From Sphingomonadales bacterium EhC05 (lineage in GTDB: Bacteria > Pseudomonadota > Alphaproteobacteria > Sphingomonadales > Sphingomonadaceae), in NCBI GenBank assembly GCA_001650955.1, contig LXYP01000004.1:1-34916 (forward strand): DNA of 34,916 nt, written 5' to 3'. Each line of letters starts with the position of its first letter. Positions within the stretch are counted from its first letter, which is position 1. Under the pieces are notes generated by a model. It did no database searches and had not been told where the DNA came from. It saw nothing but the letters and a program-made list of their open reading frames with translations. The translations under genes and the position numbers were made by a program. Of the stretch, positions 1-7,861 are shown in pieces.

Positions 1-54
1 AGAGGGCGCTTCGAGGGAGCGAAGAGCGACCTGCGTACCTCCTCAACAGGCCTG

Positions 55-570
55 TTAGGCGGAGTTGATCGGGATCTTTCGTTCCTTCTTGCGGGCTTCG
101 GCACTTTTGGGAAGATGGATTGTGAGCAGGCCATCTCGCGCCTCGGCGTTGACTTTTTGATGGTCAATGCCGGGGGGCAATTTGATCGACCGTTCAAACA
201 TTCCATATTGTCGTTCGGAGAATAGGAAGCTCTCGCCCTTTTTCTCTCGGCTTTCAGATTTTCCACCTGATAGTCTGAGCATGCCATCGGACAGATTGAT
301 CTCGATATCCTTGCTGCTCATGCCGGGCACTTCCGCAACCAGTTCATATTCGTCTTTCTTGTCGCGCATTTCAACAACCGGGTCAGCATTGTTATAGAAT
401 TTCTGTAGCATTTTGGATCCGAAACTATTGCCGGGTGTTTCATCAAACATCCGGTCAAACTCGTCGCGCAATCGGTTCAACGGTTCCCAGGCATTGCTTG
501 CCTGAACCGGAACATTGATGCGCCGAGAGCCATTTGTTTCTGCGGGCAATTTTTCTTTCTTTTTGATCAT
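55..570 (-). CDS. Small heat-shock protein, Hsp20/alpha-crystallin family
   Basis: An ATP-independent holdase chaperone that binds unfolding proteins in the cytoplasm. The alpha-crystallin domain fills roughly residues 60-160. It contains the VEMRDKKDEYELVAEVPG strand region, the family's G-x-L signature (DGLLTIHLPK) near the end, and a C-terminal I-x-I anchor (KIPINSA) that docks neighbouring subunits. The N-terminus is Lys-rich and basic. An upstream in-frame GTG at 576 exists, but AAGGAA lies six bases before the ATG at 570, so I chose 570 (171 residues, normal for class A sHsps). It is divergent from fixL across a 220-base region with FixJ-like sites, so low-oxygen or stress control is plausible but inferred. 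Family assignment is firm; the specific role is not. Confidence 0.93.
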   Translation of the reverse strand: MIKKKEKLPAETNGSRRINVPVQASNAWEPLNRLRDEFDRMFDETPGNSFGSKMLQKFYNNADPVVEMRDKKDEYELVAEVPGMSSKDIEINLSDGMLRLSGGKSESREKKGESFLFSERQYGMFERSIKLPPGIDHQKVNAEARDGLLTIHLPKSAEARKKERKIPINSA

Positions 571-790
571 TTTCACTTCCTTAAACGGTCTCGAATCTCT
601 TCACTCCCTCGCCGCCAAAATTGGATATTATTTTTGACTGACAGATAAAATCAGTGGTGTTCCCTATGTAGTTTTACGTATTTCCCAATTTGTTGTTCAT
701 CCTGCTTACGTCAGCATGGATTTTACATTTTGGAATGAATGAGAATTGATAGTATATCTGATACTCTAGGAATGAGAGGAACTTTGCACC
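571..790. promoter_or_regulatory. Divergent hsp20/fixL promoter region with FixJ-like sites
   Basis: This AT-rich intergenic stretch separates divergent hsp20 and fixL. It holds a TACGTA palindrome at 675-680, a related TATGTAG ten bases to its left (665-671), and a half-similar TTACGTC at 706-712. The last lies about 40 bases upstream of TAGTAT (750-755), a plausible fixL -10 box. On the minus strand the TATGTAG element lies about 38 bases upstream of TAATAT, a possible hsp20 -10. The sites resemble the rhizobial FixJ target (GTAMGTAG-like, from memory). A small inverted repeat ACTGA-N9-TCAGT sits at 637-655. The sites are visible; their function is inferred. Confidence 0.5.
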
Positions 791-2317
791 GTGGACGCAT
801 TCGGATTGGATCAGATTGATCGATCAGCCTATCTGGAAGCGGTATTGTCCTCCCTGCCAGAGTATATCATCGTGATCAGTCCGGATATGCAGATTATGGA
901 TATCAACCAGGCGGGTCTCCGCTTGATTGGCGTGGAAGGGCTAGACGATCTGCCAAATCGCGATCCGCTCACGCTGATCTCGAAATCCGATCATGACGTT
1001 TTTACACGTGCTTTCCAGTCCATCTTGAACGGAAAGGACGCAACGATTGCGAAGCCGGTTCAGATCGAGATAAAATCGCCTCATCGCGGACTCCATCTTC
1101 TGGAATCCCGATTTATGCCATTGAACCATCGGGAAGAGGCGATCAGCGCCGTTGTCATCACTGCGCGCGATAGTGGCGAATTGCGAAACACGTTAGCGGA
1201 GCAATCTACTTCCGTCTTGCATTCCATTTTGGCGACCGTACCCGATCCGATGGTCGTGATGGATGAACGATGCCGCATCACATCCTTCAGCACCGCCGCA
1301 CAGAAACTCTTTGGCTATGCGGAGAATGAACTGCTTGGACAGAATATCAACATACTCATGCCATCTCCCTATCATGAAGAACATGACCATTATGTGGAAC
1401 GCTATATTCGGACCGGTGAAAAACGGATTATCGGCATTGGCAGAACCGTTGAAGGAAGGAAAAAGGACGGCACGATATTCCCTCTTCGGCTGGCTGTTGG
1501 AGAGGCCGTGGCCGGCGAACAGCGCCTATTTACCGGCTTCATTATCGACTTGACCCAAACGCGCAACACCGAGGCACAATTGCAGGCACTGCAGGCCGAC
1601 CTGTTGCATTCATCGCGGCTTAGCGCGGTTGGGACATTGGCCTCCGCACTGGCCCATGAGATTAACCAGCCGCTATCGGCGATTACCAACTATCTGTCGG
1701 CGGCGCGCGATATGCTGGATAGCGGTGCCGAGCTGAACAAGGACTCGCTCTACGAAGCCTTGCGGCAAAGCACGTCAGAAAGCCTGCGGGCCGGCACTAT
1801 CGTCAGGCGGCTCCGGGAATTTGTATCCAAGGGCGAGATAAACCGTGAAATCCTGTCGATCGCCCAGTTGGTCGAACATGCGATGACACTGGGTCTGGTC
1901 GGGGCCTATGAAAAAGGTATTAAATGTTCAATCCATATTGATCCTGACACGAACCATGTATTTGCCGACCGGGTGCAGATCCAGCAGGTGATGATCAATC
2001 TGATGCGCAATGCGATTGAAGCCATGGCGGATAGCCCGACCAAGAATCTCAATATCGTGGTGCGCTCACTGCCGGACGACAAGGTTGAAATCGCTCTTTC
2101 CGATACCGGCAGTGGGATTGATCCTGAAATTGCGGGGCAAATTTTTGATCCGTTCATCAGTACAAAAAGCAATGGTATGGGTCTTGGTCTTTCGATTTGT
2201 CGCACCATTATTGAGGCGCATGACGGGACGATTAGCGCCGACGCCAACCCGGAAGGCGGGACAATTTTTCGGATAACCCTGTTAAAAACCCATAAGGAGG
2301 AATCTGATGTCGAATGA
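791..2317 (+). CDS. fixL: Oxygen-sensing haem histidine kinase FixL
   Basis: Soluble two-component kinase that autophosphorylates when haem in its PAS domain loses oxygen, then phosphorylates FixJ. Residues about 15-130 form a first PAS domain. Residues about 140-255 are the haem [13 protein letters not shown] supplies the proximal haem ligand His198, and Arg218 of IIGIGR sits exactly 20 residues later, matching the His200/Arg220 pair of Bradyrhizobium FixL. The HisKA domain has LAHEINQPL with phospho-acceptor His289. The ATPase domain has [16 protein letters not shown] and GMGLGLSI. There are no membrane segments. The start is GTG at 791 behind AGAGGA. It overlaps fixJ by 11 bases, so the two are co-translated. 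No fixK or cbb3 oxidase gene is present in the window. The haem pair makes the oxygen-sensor call strong. Confidence 0.95.
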   Translation: MDAFGLDQIDRSAYLEAVLSSLPEYIIVISPDMQIMDINQAGLRLIGVEGLDDLPNRDPLTLISKSDHDVFTRAFQSILNGKDATIAKPVQIEIKSPHRGLHLLESRFMPLNHREEAISAVVITARDSGELRNTLAEQSTSVLHSILATVPDPMVVMDERCRITSFSTAAQKLFGYAENELLGQNINILMPSPYHEEHDHYVERYIRTGEKRIIGIGRTVEGRKKDGTIFPLRLAVGEAVAGEQRLFTGFIIDLTQTRNTEAQLQALQADLLHSSRLSAVGTLASALAHEINQPLSAITNYLSAARDMLDSGAELNKDSLYEALRQSTSESLRAGTIVRRLREFVSKGEINREILSIAQLVEHAMTLGLVGAYEKGIKCSIHIDPDTNHVFADRVQIQQVMINLMRNAIEAMADSPTKNLNIVVRSLPDDKVEIALSDTGSGIDPEIAGQIFDPFISTKSNGMGLGLSICRTIIEAHDGTISADANPEGGTIFRITLLKTHKEESDVE

Positions 2318-2948
2318 ACGTTTGGTTTATGTTGTGGATGATGACGATGCGGTCCGCCGATCCGCTGCCTTCATGCTCCGCCACGCTGGGTTCCAAGTGC
2401 GCCCGGTCGAGTCGGGTATTGCTTTTCTGAAGCTTGCGAAAAATGCCGAACGCGGCTGCGTATTGCTTGATATTCGCATGCCGGAAATGAACGGGCTGGA
2501 GGTTCAACAGCATATGGTCAAAGAAGGCATTGATATGCCAGTGGTCATCCTGACCGGTCATGGTGATGTCGAAGTGGCGGTTCAGGCGATGCGCGCCGGG
2601 GCGATTAATTTTCTTGAAAAGCCATATGAGAAAGAGGCTTTATTGGCGGCAATGGAAGAGGCGTTTCAGCGGATCGAGAATAGCGAACTGAAAGAAATGG
2701 CCTGTTCCGAAGCGACGGTGCGGCTCGCCTGTCTCACTGGGCGGGAGCGCGACGTGCTGGATGGCCTGATGACGGGATATCCTAACAAGACAATCGCTTT
2801 TGATCTGGGCATATCTCCGCGCACCGTGGAAATATATCGAGCCAATATGATGGAAAAACTGCGCGTGCGCAGCCTGGCTGAAGCATTGCGTATCGGCTTT
2901 GCCGCGGAAGCGGGAGAAGCGGTGACCGCCAAGCCGACACAATATTGA
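2307..2948 (+). CDS. fixJ: Response regulator FixJ (REC-LuxR HTH)
   Basis: DNA-binding partner of FixL. Residues 1-120 are a receiver with acidic pocket DDDD (11-14), phospho-acceptor Asp55 ([11 protein letters not shown]), a Thr switch (VVILTGHGD) and Lys in FLEKPYEK. Residues about 140-205 are a LuxR/FixJ helix-turn-helix ([30 protein letters not shown]). Its 213 residues are typical of FixJ. GGAGG lies just upstream of the ATG, which is inside the end of fixL. Phosphorylated FixJ of rhizobia activates fixK; no fixK is here, so the nearby TACGTA sites (see promoter entries) are its most obvious local targets. That last point is inference. Confidence 0.93.
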   Translation: MSNERLVYVVDDDDAVRRSAAFMLRHAGFQVRPVESGIAFLKLAKNAERGCVLLDIRMPEMNGLEVQQHMVKEGIDMPVVILTGHGDVEVAVQAMRAGAINFLEKPYEKEALLAAMEEAFQRIENSELKEMACSEATVRLACLTGRERDVLDGLMTGYPNKTIAFDLGISPRTVEIYRANMMEKLRVRSLAEALRIGFAAEAGEAVTAKPTQY

Positions 2949-3022
2949 CTCTGACCTAGGTAAAACTGCGGATAGTCTGTTCGCGCAGATCAAGCGATTG
3001 TGGTGAGAAGCCCGAGGAGCTT

Positions 3023-3217
3023 TTGATGACTCATATTGCGCAACAAAAACCAGATGAATGGCCTGGCCCAAAGCCACCTGAGACACCGCCGCCTGATCCC
3101 GACCGGATCGGCGATCCTGGCGTGCCGGAAACGCTTCCGCCGCCGCCTGAGCAGCCAGACCAACGTCCGCAGGAATATCCGCTGCCCGATGAAGTCTCTG
3201 GATTGTCACCCTGTTGA
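3023..3217 (+). CDS. Small proline-rich hypothetical protein
   Basis: A 64-residue protein with about one third proline, running PPETPPPDP, PETLPPPPEQ and PQEYPLPDE. It is acidic, lacks a signal peptide or membrane segment, and is likely disordered. I do not recognise a function. Support for its being real: a clear Shine-Dalgarno (GAGGAG, six bases before ATG), position downstream of fixJ on the same strand (74-base gap), and a stem-loop just after its stop. Against: low complexity, and overlap with longer reading frames on both strands. It might be an SH3-like ligand or a periphery linker, but nothing in the sequence decides this. Confidence 0.55.
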   Translation: MMTHIAQQKPDEWPGPKPPETPPPDPDRIGDPGVPETLPPPPEQPDQRPQEYPLPDEVSGLSPC

Positions 3218-3225
3218 AAACACCC

Positions 3226-3243
3226 CGCCTCCGATAGGAGGCG
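3226..3243. terminator. Stem-loop between convergent genes
   Basis: Perfect 7-bp inverted repeat, CGCCTCC-GATA-GGAGGCG, ten bases after the stop of the proline-rich gene and 25 bases from the stop of the convergent DUF883 gene. The loop is four bases. There is no strong T-tract on either side, so it may be a weak bidirectional terminator or a 3'-end stabiliser. Confidence 0.5.
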
Positions 3244-3268
3244 ATCAGGCATTTCCGTCGACAGGAGA

Positions 3269-3631
3269 TCAGGATTTGGTGCCATTTTGCGCCCACATGG
3301 CCAGCGCACCTATCGCGAGACCAGCCCCCGTCGCGGCTAGGACACTGGCGAGGGGATGTTGCTGCACCTCACCGACAATTTCCACTTTATGTTGTTCGCC
3401 CGCTGCGCGCAGCTGCTCGCTGCGGCTCCGCAATATTTCGCCTTTCTCCTGGATCGTTTCTGCCGCCTGTTCGGAAAACTGCTTGATCCTTTCGGACGCG
3501 TCTTCCGCAACTTCGTCTCGTAGCTTTCCGATATCATCCTGCAGGCGCGCCAGGTCGCTGCGAATGGCAGCAATCTGCTTGCCATATTCATGATCATGCT
3601 GGGGGTGGCTGAGGGTTGCTTCTTCATTCAT
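3269..3631 (-). CDS. DUF883/ElaB/YqjD-family membrane-anchored protein
   Basis: A 120-residue helical protein ending in one transmembrane segment (about residues 93-114, LASVLAATGAGLAIGALAMW) and a short polar tail. The body is an amphipathic, charge-rich coiled coil (DLARLQDDIGKLRDEVAEDASERIKQF). This is the plan of the ElaB/YqjD family, whose E. coli members are inner-membrane proteins that bind ribosomes in stationary phase (family knowledge). An in-frame GTG at 3640 lies too close to AAGGAG; the ATG at 3631 is eight bases behind it and is preferred. A TACGTA site lies about 65 bases upstream of this ATG. A stress or stationary-phase role is inferred. Confidence 0.8.
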   Translation of the reverse strand: MNEEATLSHPQHDHEYGKQIAAIRSDLARLQDDIGKLRDEVAEDASERIKQFSEQAAETIQEKGEILRSRSEQLRAAGEQHKVEIVGEVQQHPLASVLAATGAGLAIGALAMWAQNGTKS

Positions 3632-3669
3632 CTGTCTCACTCCTTCTGGATTAGCATTGTCAAAATCAT

Positions 3670-3699
3670 GTCGGGGCTTTTCCCGACAGTCATTACGTA
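3670..3699 (-). promoter_or_regulatory. FixJ-like palindrome and hairpin upstream of DUF883 gene
   Basis: TTACGTAA (core TACGTA 3694-3699) lies in the short gap between the lipoprotein and DUF883 genes. Next to it GTCGGG-N6-CCCGAC (3670-3687) forms a 6-bp stem. Reading toward the DUF883 gene, a TAATCC -10-like box follows about 44 bases after the palindrome, but it would leave an unusually short leader. Regulatory function is therefore less certain than at fixL or rpfF. The hairpin could instead end transcription arriving from the lipoprotein gene. Confidence 0.35.
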
Positions 3700-3728
3700 A
3701 AGACCACTAGCCGGTGCCCGGCTGACGA

Positions 3729-4322
3729 TCAGCTTTTCGGACGCTCGATCGTGGGGCCGAGATCCGTTAAAACCTGACGTGCGCTGAACACCTGCTGACC
3801 ATCTTCCGGCATCGGTCCTCGACCCATTTTAATCTCGGCATGCGCTTCGAATTTCTCGACCGTCCGCACGTCGACATCATATGTCCAGAATCGATGGCCA
3901 TAATGAGGATGCCAGATGGTCCAGCTGCGCCCGCGATAGTAGCGCCAATGGGGCTGCCAATAGCCGTAGCCAGAACCATACCAGGGATCATAGCGGGGTG
4001 ATCGATCGACATAGGTTCGCCGTTCGCTCTCGGTTCGGTGATCCACAAGCATGAACCAGTCATAGCCATTTTGATCGGTCAGCTCGGCTGCGCGGTAGAG
4101 CAGATAGCCCTCCACCCGGTCGCGCGACGTAAAAATATTGCCTGCGAAACTTACGCGAAAACGATCATCAGCGAGGCGTCTGTCGGAATAGCCACCAGAG
4201 ACTTTTTGCCCGTAGAGATTCGGCTGATAAGGCGTCGCCGTTGCGCAGGCGACAAGGACGAGTGTCAGCATCAAGGCCAACGTCTTGCCAGCGCCTTTGC
4301 GGAGGTTGAGCATGAAGGGCAT
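3729..4322 (-). CDS. CC0125/CC1285-like lipoprotein
   Basis: A 197-residue predicted lipoprotein. The N-terminus is a type II signal peptide (MLNLRKGAGKTLALMLTLVL) ending in the lipobox LVAC with Cys26 as lipidation site. The mature part begins with an early YGGYSDRRL-type motif (KVSGGYSDRRLADDRFRVSF, about 40-59). It continues with a strand-rich core containing GYLLYRAAELTDQNGYDWF, which is typical of the small alphaproteobacterial CC0125/CC1285 family of unknown function. A Tyr/Trp-rich segment (residues about 115-145) may be surface-exposed. The start ATG has GGAG seven bases upstream. A promoter with a TACGTA box precedes it. Envelope stress is a guess; family membership is from memory. 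Confidence 0.8.
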   Translation of the reverse strand: MPFMLNLRKGAGKTLALMLTLVLVACATATPYQPNLYGQKVSGGYSDRRLADDRFRVSFAGNIFTSRDRVEGYLLYRAAELTDQNGYDWFMLVDHRTESERRTYVDRSPRYDPWYGSGYGYWQPHWRYYRGRSWTIWHPHYGHRFWTYDVDVRTVEKFEAHAEIKMGRGPMPEDGQQVFSARQVLTDLGPTIERPKS

Positions 4323-4593
4323 GATGTATCTCCAGTCAGATTGGATTGCGGTTCAATATTAGATCACCCAATCTCCACGGGCATGGGTCCGATGTCTTTA
4401 CGTATTTATTCGGAGTCAGTCGGTCATGCGTTCCGGACCAATCTGTTGTCGGGCACATTCCGAAACAACATCCGTAACAATACCTATCGCAGCCATGGGT
4501 CCGGTCATCGTAGTCCAATGCCGTCATCGTCTGAGCTCTGCCATATTCTCATTGAATGCAGCGTCGGACATAAACTTGAAAACAGGATAAATA
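4323..4593. promoter_or_regulatory. Divergent intergenic region with FixJ-like box and -10 for the lipoprotein gene
   Basis: Holds TACGTA at 4399-4404. On the minus strand it lies about 40 bases upstream of TAATAT (4356-4361), a good -10 box that gives a leader of roughly 27 bases to the lipoprotein ATG. The flank of the box (TACGTAAAGAC) is shared with the site at 3694. The right half leads to the host-attachment gene, where AGGA (4584-4587) is the ribosome site. I see no convincing promoter for that gene and no small gene in this stretch. Confidence 0.45.
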
Positions 4594-5037
4594 ATGCTGA
4601 TACGCAAAGATAGTTTGATCGTCGCAGTCGATGGATCGCGTATGTCGATTTTCCGTAATATTGGTGAAGCTTTCAAGCCCATATTGGAACTTGTTGAGGA
4701 CCAGCAAAATTCGTCACCTCGGTCATCCGAATTTGGCACAGATCGGCCGGGTCGCAGCTCACAGAGCACAAGCCCGCGCAAGGGCGCTTATGAACAGACT
4801 GACCTGCACCAGCAGGCGGAAGACATTTTTGCTCGTGAGATTGCAGAGCGGCTTGACGAAATAGCGCGCAATTCCGATGTCGATCTCGTGCTGGTTGCCG
4901 CGCCGCGCACATTGGGGGTTATCCGACAGCATCTTAGAACTGATACGAGTAAGCGATTGCTGGCGGAAATCGCCAAAGCTTTCGGCCCCCATGATGCGGT
5001 GTCTTTGGCCAAGATGCTTGAAAAATATGATGTCTGA
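4594..5037 (+). CDS. Host-attachment (AtsE/baeRF-type) family protein
   Basis: A 147-residue protein matching the family named for 'protein required for attachment to host cells'. It starts with a short strand leading to VAVDGSRMSIFRN, has a mid Ser/Arg-rich linker (about 55-75), and ends with a second half LVLVAAPRTLGVIRQHL and LAEIAKAFGPHDAVSLAKML that resembles an eRF1-like Rossmannoid fold. Length is normal for the family. There is no signal peptide, so it is cytoplasmic despite the name. In many alphaproteobacteria these genes sit among stress and low-oxygen genes, as here with fixLJ, hsp20 and a GNAT; the molecular role is not established. The ATG follows AGGA by six bases. Confidence 0.72.
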   Translation: MLIRKDSLIVAVDGSRMSIFRNIGEAFKPILELVEDQQNSSPRSSEFGTDRPGRSSQSTSPRKGAYEQTDLHQQAEDIFAREIAERLDEIARNSDVDLVLVAAPRTLGVIRQHLRTDTSKRLLAEIAKAFGPHDAVSLAKMLEKYDV

Positions 5038-5142
5038 AATGACCGGCGAAATAGGCGGCAGAGCAAATTCGATCAGAACCTTGCGTTCAGCGCAAATTGT
5101 TCCGCTGCGTCGCCGACGGCTCTCTGCCTGATCGTCGCTGGA

Positions 5143-5733
5143 TCATGAATTTTTCGGAATGCTGGAACTCAGGTCAAACTCCAGCAACATGAGCGTCGCG
5201 TCGCCAGGATAGCTTTTCGCGGTAAATCCCATTTCGCGTTCCAGTTCGATTGCTGCACTATTTTGCCGGCTTTCGATTGATTGCAGTTTCTTGATGCCAC
5301 TACGCCTGGCTTCAGCGGCAATATATTCGAGAAATGTCCAGCTCATCCCGCGATGCTTATAGTCTGCGTGCACAACGATCGCGACTTCGGCGATGGACTT
5401 ATCCTCATTGGCACCGATCATCGCACTGGCGATGATCGTCTTGTCATCAATGTCGAGCGCAAGATAATCTTCCTTATGATCATGGTCGACATTGATCAGG
5501 TAGGACAACATCTCTTTGCCGACTTCCGGAATCGGGGACAGGAACCGGAAACGCAGATCGTCTTTGGTCACATGGCTGAAAAACTCAGCTAACCCCTGTT
5601 CATCGGAAGGCGCGACGGGTCGAACATGAAATTCAAATCCGCTACGGGTGGTCAGGGGGATGCTCTTGCTCACGATCAAGTCGTGGCTCTCTTGATGGTC
5701 TGATGTCGCTGAATCTTGTGCCGAAACGGACAT
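5143..5733 (-). CDS. GNAT-family N-acetyltransferase, Pat-like
   Basis: A 196-residue acetyl-CoA-dependent acetyltransferase. After an acidic 30-residue leader the domain starts with FHVRPVAPSDEQGLAEFFSH and DDLRFRFLSPIPE. This strongly resembles the catalytic domain of protein lysine acetyltransferases of the Pat/YfiQ type that modify acetyl-CoA synthetase, but without the large NDP-forming acyl-CoA synthetase part. Core motif A is EVAIVVHADYKHRGMSWTFL (acetyl-CoA pyrophosphate loop HRGMSW); the distal part has QNSAAIELEREMGF. The ATG is preceded by AAAGGAA. Substrate is unknown; acetylation of a metabolic enzyme is a family-based inference. It is convergent with the host-attachment gene. 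Confidence 0.82.
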   Translation of the reverse strand: MSVSAQDSATSDHQESHDLIVSKSIPLTTRSGFEFHVRPVAPSDEQGLAEFFSHVTKDDLRFRFLSPIPEVGKEMLSYLINVDHDHKEDYLALDIDDKTIIASAMIGANEDKSIAEVAIVVHADYKHRGMSWTFLEYIAAEARRSGIKKLQSIESRQNSAAIELEREMGFTAKSYPGDATLMLLEFDLSSSIPKNS

Positions 5734-6098
5734 GACGAATTTCCTTTAGATTATTCTGCCGAGTTTTGATGGACCGGAAATATGATCTCAGGAGTTCGAC
5801 GCCGTAATCCGTAATAATCCCTATCATTGCGTCTCGAAGTTCGCGCTAGACCAAATCTATGTCTTTGGGACAGAGTGGCTTGATCGAAACACCGATAATC
5901 AGCTTCAGATCGAAATGATGTTTTTGATAAATGGGAGCGCCAATTCATCCGCGTTTAATGACATGGTCGCCCTCGAGCATCTTCAATGCTGATATTTGGT
6001 GCGCAATTATCGTTTTCTGGGAATATTCGCTGGGAAAACTATTGTTTTTTTGCCACTGTGTTGCTTAGCAAGGGGCCCGCTCGAGGGTGGTAGGACAT
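5734..6098. other. Intergenic region upstream of the lipid operon
   Basis: About 365 bases between divergent GNAT and plsC genes. I see no convincing gene; a 65-codon minus-strand frame (5751-5948) has no ribosome site and Arg-rich random-looking composition. The right part must hold the promoter of the lipid operon. A direct repeat CTGGGAA occurs at 6017-6023 and 6030-6036 (13-base step) in an AT-rich setting, followed by a T-run (6044-6051), and could be an activator or repressor site. No TACGTA or clear FNR box was found here. Confidence 0.4.
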
Positions 6099-7841
6099 AT
6101 GACAAAATATAAATCCCATTTACAGGACGTGCTGAAGTCGCCGGAGGGGCCCCAGATTGGGGCATTATTCGATTTTGATGGCACGATTATCGCGGGCTAT
6201 TCAGCCACTGCGATGCTGTGGGAAAAGATCAAACGCCGCGAGATGAAGGCGGAGGAATTGGTCGAAACTGCAAATGTCATGGCGCAATATAGCATGGGCG
6301 GCATGGGTTTCTCCGGTCTCATGACCGCAGCAGCCAAATTTATGAAGGGCGTCACCGAGGACAGCTATTTTGAATTTGGGGAAGAATTATACGAAAAATA
6401 TATCGCGCGGAAAGTCTATCCGGAAGCGCGCGCGCTGATCGAAGCACATCAGGCCAAGGGACATACGGTCGCGATTATCTCCTCGGCAACGATTTATCAG
6501 ATTGAACCTACAGCGCGTGATCTTGATATCGAGCATGTCTTATGCTCGCAATATGAAGTGGTAAATGGAGAGTTTACCGGGGATATCATTCGACCTTTAT
6601 GCTTTGGTGACGGCAAGGTGCAAGCTGCCGAACAACTGGCCAAGGCACATGATCTAAAGCTCGAGAAAAGCTATTTCTATTCCGACAGCTTTGATGATAT
6701 CGAGCTGCTCGAACGGGTTGGCAAGCCAAGGCCATTGAACCCCAATACAAAATTGCGCGAAGTGGCGACCGAAAAAGGATGGCCACTGGAAAAATATGAG
6801 AGCCGGGGGCAGGGTAAGCCGGTTGACTATGTGCGAACGATTTCCGCGACGGGCTCGCTGATCGGATCCGCAATTGCCTCGTTGCCGATCTGGGCCTTAA
6901 CCGGTTCGCAGCGTGAAGCGATGAATTTTTCGACAGGCCTGTTCGGTGATTTCGCAACTGCGCTAACCGGATGTGAGCTGGAGGTTACCGGTGAAGAGCA
7001 TCTCTGGACGTCACGTCCCTGTATTTTTGTCTTCAACCACCAGAGCAAGGCGGATGTGATGATTTTGGCCAAGCTTATCCGCCGCGACATGGGCGGGGTT
7101 GGCAAGAAAGAAATCAAGGATACGCCGATTATCGGTAAGCTGATGGAACTGGCCGGTACGGTGTTCATTGATCGCGCGGACGCCAAAAATGCGATCAAGG
7201 CCATGGAACCCCTGATTGAGGCTATCCAGGTTGATGGCAAGTCGATCGTCATTGCGCCAGAGGGAACCCGCACGCTGTCGCCCAAGGTCGGGCCTTTCAA
7301 AAAAGGTGCGTTCCATATGGCGATGCAGGCGAAAGTGCCAATGGTTCCGATCGTCATCCACAATGCCGGTGATATTGCTCCGAAAAACGAGTTTGTCATG
7401 CGGCCGGCGAAGGTGCGCGTCGATGTTCTGCCTCCTGTCGATACTAGCAAATGGTCGGTGCGCACGATCAATGACCATGTCGCTGAAGTGCGCGGGATGT
7501 TCCTTGATGCACTGGGTCAAACCGAGGAGGAAGAGGCACTTGAGGCCTTGGTGAACGATGAACCCGTGGTCGCGAAGAAACGGTCAACGGTCAGAAAGCC
7601 GGCGACCAAAACGGCACGAAAAACTGCCAGCCGCGCGACGCGCAAACCGGTGAGTACTGGCAAAACACCAGCGCGGAAAGCTGCTGCACAAAAGGCGCCG
7701 GTGAAGACCCGAGCGGCGAAGACGACTGCCAGAACAGCGGCGAAAAAGACGAATGCTGCAGCGCCTCGCGGCAAGCGCGTCGTGGCGCGAAAAACATCTC
7801 CCCCCAAGACCACTGGTGAGCCGACCGGTGTTAAAACATAA
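6099..7841 (+). CDS. plsC: Bifunctional HAD-IB phosphatase / 1-acylglycerol-3-phosphate acyltransferase (PlsC)
   Basis: A fused lipid enzyme of 580 residues. The N-terminal HAD-IB domain (about 20-245) has nucleophile motif LFDFDGT (Asp25/Asp27), motif II IISSAT, motif III Lys in GDGK, and motif IV YSDSFDD. The C-terminal PlsC domain (about 285-470) has NHQSKAD (H-x4-D) and APEGTRT, and acylates lysophosphatidate. Mycobacterium tuberculosis PlsC (Rv2483c) has the same two-domain plan, from memory. Whether the HAD part dephosphorylates phosphatidate or another phosphomonoester is unknown. Residues after about 495 form a Lys/Ala/Thr/Arg-rich tail like histone H1. A GTG four codons upstream (6087) is possible, but the ATG at 6099 follows TAGGA. 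It heads a co-directional lipid block and is 20 bases before the next gene. Confidence 0.9.
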   Translation: MTKYKSHLQDVLKSPEGPQIGALFDFDGTIIAGYSATAMLWEKIKRREMKAEELVETANVMAQYSMGGMGFSGLMTAAAKFMKGVTEDSYFEFGEELYEKYIARKVYPEARALIEAHQAKGHTVAIISSATIYQIEPTARDLDIEHVLCSQYEVVNGEFTGDIIRPLCFGDGKVQAAEQLAKAHDLKLEKSYFYSDSFDDIELLERVGKPRPLNPNTKLREVATEKGWPLEKYESRGQGKPVDYVRTISATGSLIGSAIASLPIWALTGSQREAMNFSTGLFGDFATALTGCELEVTGEEHLWTSRPCIFVFNHQSKADVMILAKLIRRDMGGVGKKEIKDTPIIGKLMELAGTVFIDRADAKNAIKAMEPLIEAIQVDGKSIVIAPEGTRTLSPKVGPFKKGAFHMAMQAKVPMVPIVIHNAGDIAPKNEFVMRPAKVRVDVLPPVDTSKWSVRTINDHVAEVRGMFLDALGQTEEEEALEALVNDEPVVAKKRSTVRKPATKTARKTASRATRKPVSTGKTPARKAAAQKAPVKTRAAKTTARTAAKKTNAAAPRGKRVVARKTSPPKTTGEPTGVKT

Positions 7842-7861
7842 TTGAATATTAGGGACCGGGG

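Noticed and set aside
45-56. AACAGGCCTGTT 12-base palindrome at the hsp20 stop
   Set aside because: No loop and no flanking T-tract; too short to call a terminator or an attachment site.
571-790. General stress sigma factor (EcfG) promoter, GGAAC-N16-18-CGTT
   Set aside because: GGAAC occurs on the minus strand near 660, but no CGTT is found at the needed spacing.
3036-3593. A 185-codon plus-strand frame across the proline-rich gene and DUF883
   Set aside because: Cys/Arg/Ser-rich random-looking product covering a hairpin and a well supported opposite-strand gene.
4038-4613. A 191-codon plus-strand frame antisense to the lipoprotein gene
   Set aside because: It overlaps the lipoprotein, its promoter and the start of the host-attachment gene, and has no recognisable fold.
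5751-5948. A 65-codon minus-strand frame upstream of the GNAT gene
   Set aside because: No ribosome site, Arg/Ser-rich composition, and it lies in the likely promoter region.
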